A DNA stretch of 5,277 nt from Deltaproteobacteria bacterium (GTDB lineage: Bacteria; Desulfobacterota; Desulfobacteria; Desulfobacterales; UBA11574). The notes under the pieces were generated by a model. The model was not told the DNA's origin and searched no databases. It saw only the letters and a program-made list of their open reading frames with translations. A program made the position numbers and the translations under genes. Below, one piece after another: positions 4,565 to 5,277 of the stretch; the stretch's first letter is position 1; every line of letters starts with the position of its first letter. The DNA is taken from NCBI GenBank assembly GCA_019314155.1, contig JAFCZV010000397.1, positions 1 through 5,277 of the forward strand. Reading direction: 5' to 3'.

Positions 4565-5277
4565 ATGTATCGTGATCTTAAGGTTTTTTCCGGGAACTCA
4601 AACAGAGGCCTTGCACAAATAATCTGCCGACATCTCAACATCCCCCTCAGCAAACTGGATATTTCGAGGTTTTCCAATGACAACCTGTTCGTACAGATCA
4701 AGGAAAACGTGAGAGAAAAAGATGTTTTTATCATTCAGTCCTTTAGCAGGCCTGTGAGCAATCACATTTTAGAACTGTTGATTACCCTGGATGCCCTGCG
4801 CAGCGCTTCTGCCAAAAGAATTACCGCTGTTGTTCCATATTACTCGTATGCAAGATCCGACAAAAAAGACGCCCCCAGAATCTCCATCGCCGGTAGACTC
4901 ATTGCGGATCTGCTCAAAACCGCAGGTGCCGACCGTGTGCTGACCATGGATCTTCATGCCGATTCGGTACACGGGTTCTTCAGCATACCGGTGGATCACC
5001 TCACGGCCATCCCCATCATCTGCGACCATTTCCAAGGTCGTCTTGACAACTCAAATACCGTCGTCGTTGCAACGGACGCCGGCGGCGCCAAGAGAGCCGG
5101 CCGTTTTGCCAATAAAATGAACACGTCCATGGCCATCATCGATAAGAGACGAATCAGTGATACGGATGTTGTTCAGGGATTGGTGGTGGGCGATGTGAAA
5201 GGAAAAGATGCCATTATTTTCGATGATGAAATTTCCACAGGGGGCACCCTGACAACTTCCGTAGAGACCCTTGAAAA
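4565..5277 (+). CDS. prs: Ribose-phosphate pyrophosphokinase (PRPP synthase), 3' end cut by window
   Basis: Prs makes 5-phosphoribosyl 1-diphosphate from ribose 5-phosphate and ATP, the precursor for purines, pyrimidines, histidine, tryptophan and NAD; it is cytoplasmic. About 237 of the usual ~315 residues are present; the frame runs off the window without a stop. Motifs in order: FSGNSNRGLA near the N-terminus; ENVREKDVFIIQS; the flexible catalytic loop YARSDKKD (95-102), where most enzymes have YARQDRK; the signature TMDLHADSVHGFF with H131; VVATDAGGAKRA; and the PRPP-binding loop DDEISTGGT (220-228), canonically DDxxDTAGT. The ATP-loop region reads FSNDNLFVQ (36-44) where typical enzymes have FSDGE.xVQ. 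These shifts suggest a divergent Prs subfamily rather than the E. coli type, though a related diphosphokinase homolog is possible. ATG 4565 has GGAG six bases upstream, and a promoter lies ~200 bp before it. Confidence 0.9.
   Translation, partial: MYRDLKVFSGNSNRGLAQIICRHLNIPLSKLDISRFSNDNLFVQIKENVREKDVFIIQSFSRPVSNHILELLITLDALRSASAKRITAVVPYYSYARSDKKDAPRISIAGRLIADLLKTAGADRVLTMDLHADSVHGFFSIPVDHLTAIPIICDHFQGRLDNSNTVVVATDAGGAKRAGRFANKMNTSMAIIDKRRISDTDVVQGLVVGDVKGKDAIIFDDEISTGGTLTTSVETLE

Overview
The window looks like chromosomal DNA from an anaerobic, sulfur-metabolising bacterium, most likely a sulfate reducer or relative in the Desulfobacterota. This is inferred from gene content: small MTH895/TM0996-type thioredoxins, a CcdA-like membrane thiol carrier with its own exported thioredoxin, and the HcyBio plus NIL-ferredoxin pair that anaerobes use to make homocysteine directly from sulfide. 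All recognised genes are on the + strand. No tRNA, rRNA, CRISPR array or transposase gene was seen.

Layout. 14-812: two cytoplasmic thioredoxin-fold genes. The first carries a CPRC active site behind an extra N-terminal domain. The second is a stand-alone copy that has lost six residues, including the second active-site cysteine. 813-944: AT-rich spacer with a perfect 12-bp palindrome in a possible promoter. 945-2057: an exported thioredoxin (CIPC) and a six-helix CcdA-like protein, 6 bp apart, together a probable electron relay across the membrane. 2058-2641: a gene-poor stretch. It holds a doubtful small hydrophobic ORF, then a good sigma70-type promoter, a structured segment and a strong intrinsic terminator that together look like an independent ~160-nt transcript. 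After that come minor hairpins and a partly truncated palindromic repeat that runs up to the next gene. 2642-4185: the homocysteine-biosynthesis protein, which lacks an ATG where its family normally starts, overlapping by 4 bp a NIL-domain 2[4Fe-4S] ferredoxin, then a strong hairpin. 4186-4564: spacer with a good promoter and a ~195-nt untranslated leader. 4565-end: ribose-phosphate pyrophosphokinase, cut by the window edge.

How the parts fit. The thioredoxins and CcdA-like protein handle thiol/disulfide traffic inside and outside the cytoplasmic membrane. The HcyBio/ferredoxin pair fixes sulfide into homocysteine for methionine synthesis. Prs supplies PRPP and appears to be a separate transcription unit. 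The most interesting items are the putative small transcript at 2208-2366, the internal deletion in the second thioredoxin, and the repeat junction that seems to have removed the normal start of the homocysteine gene.
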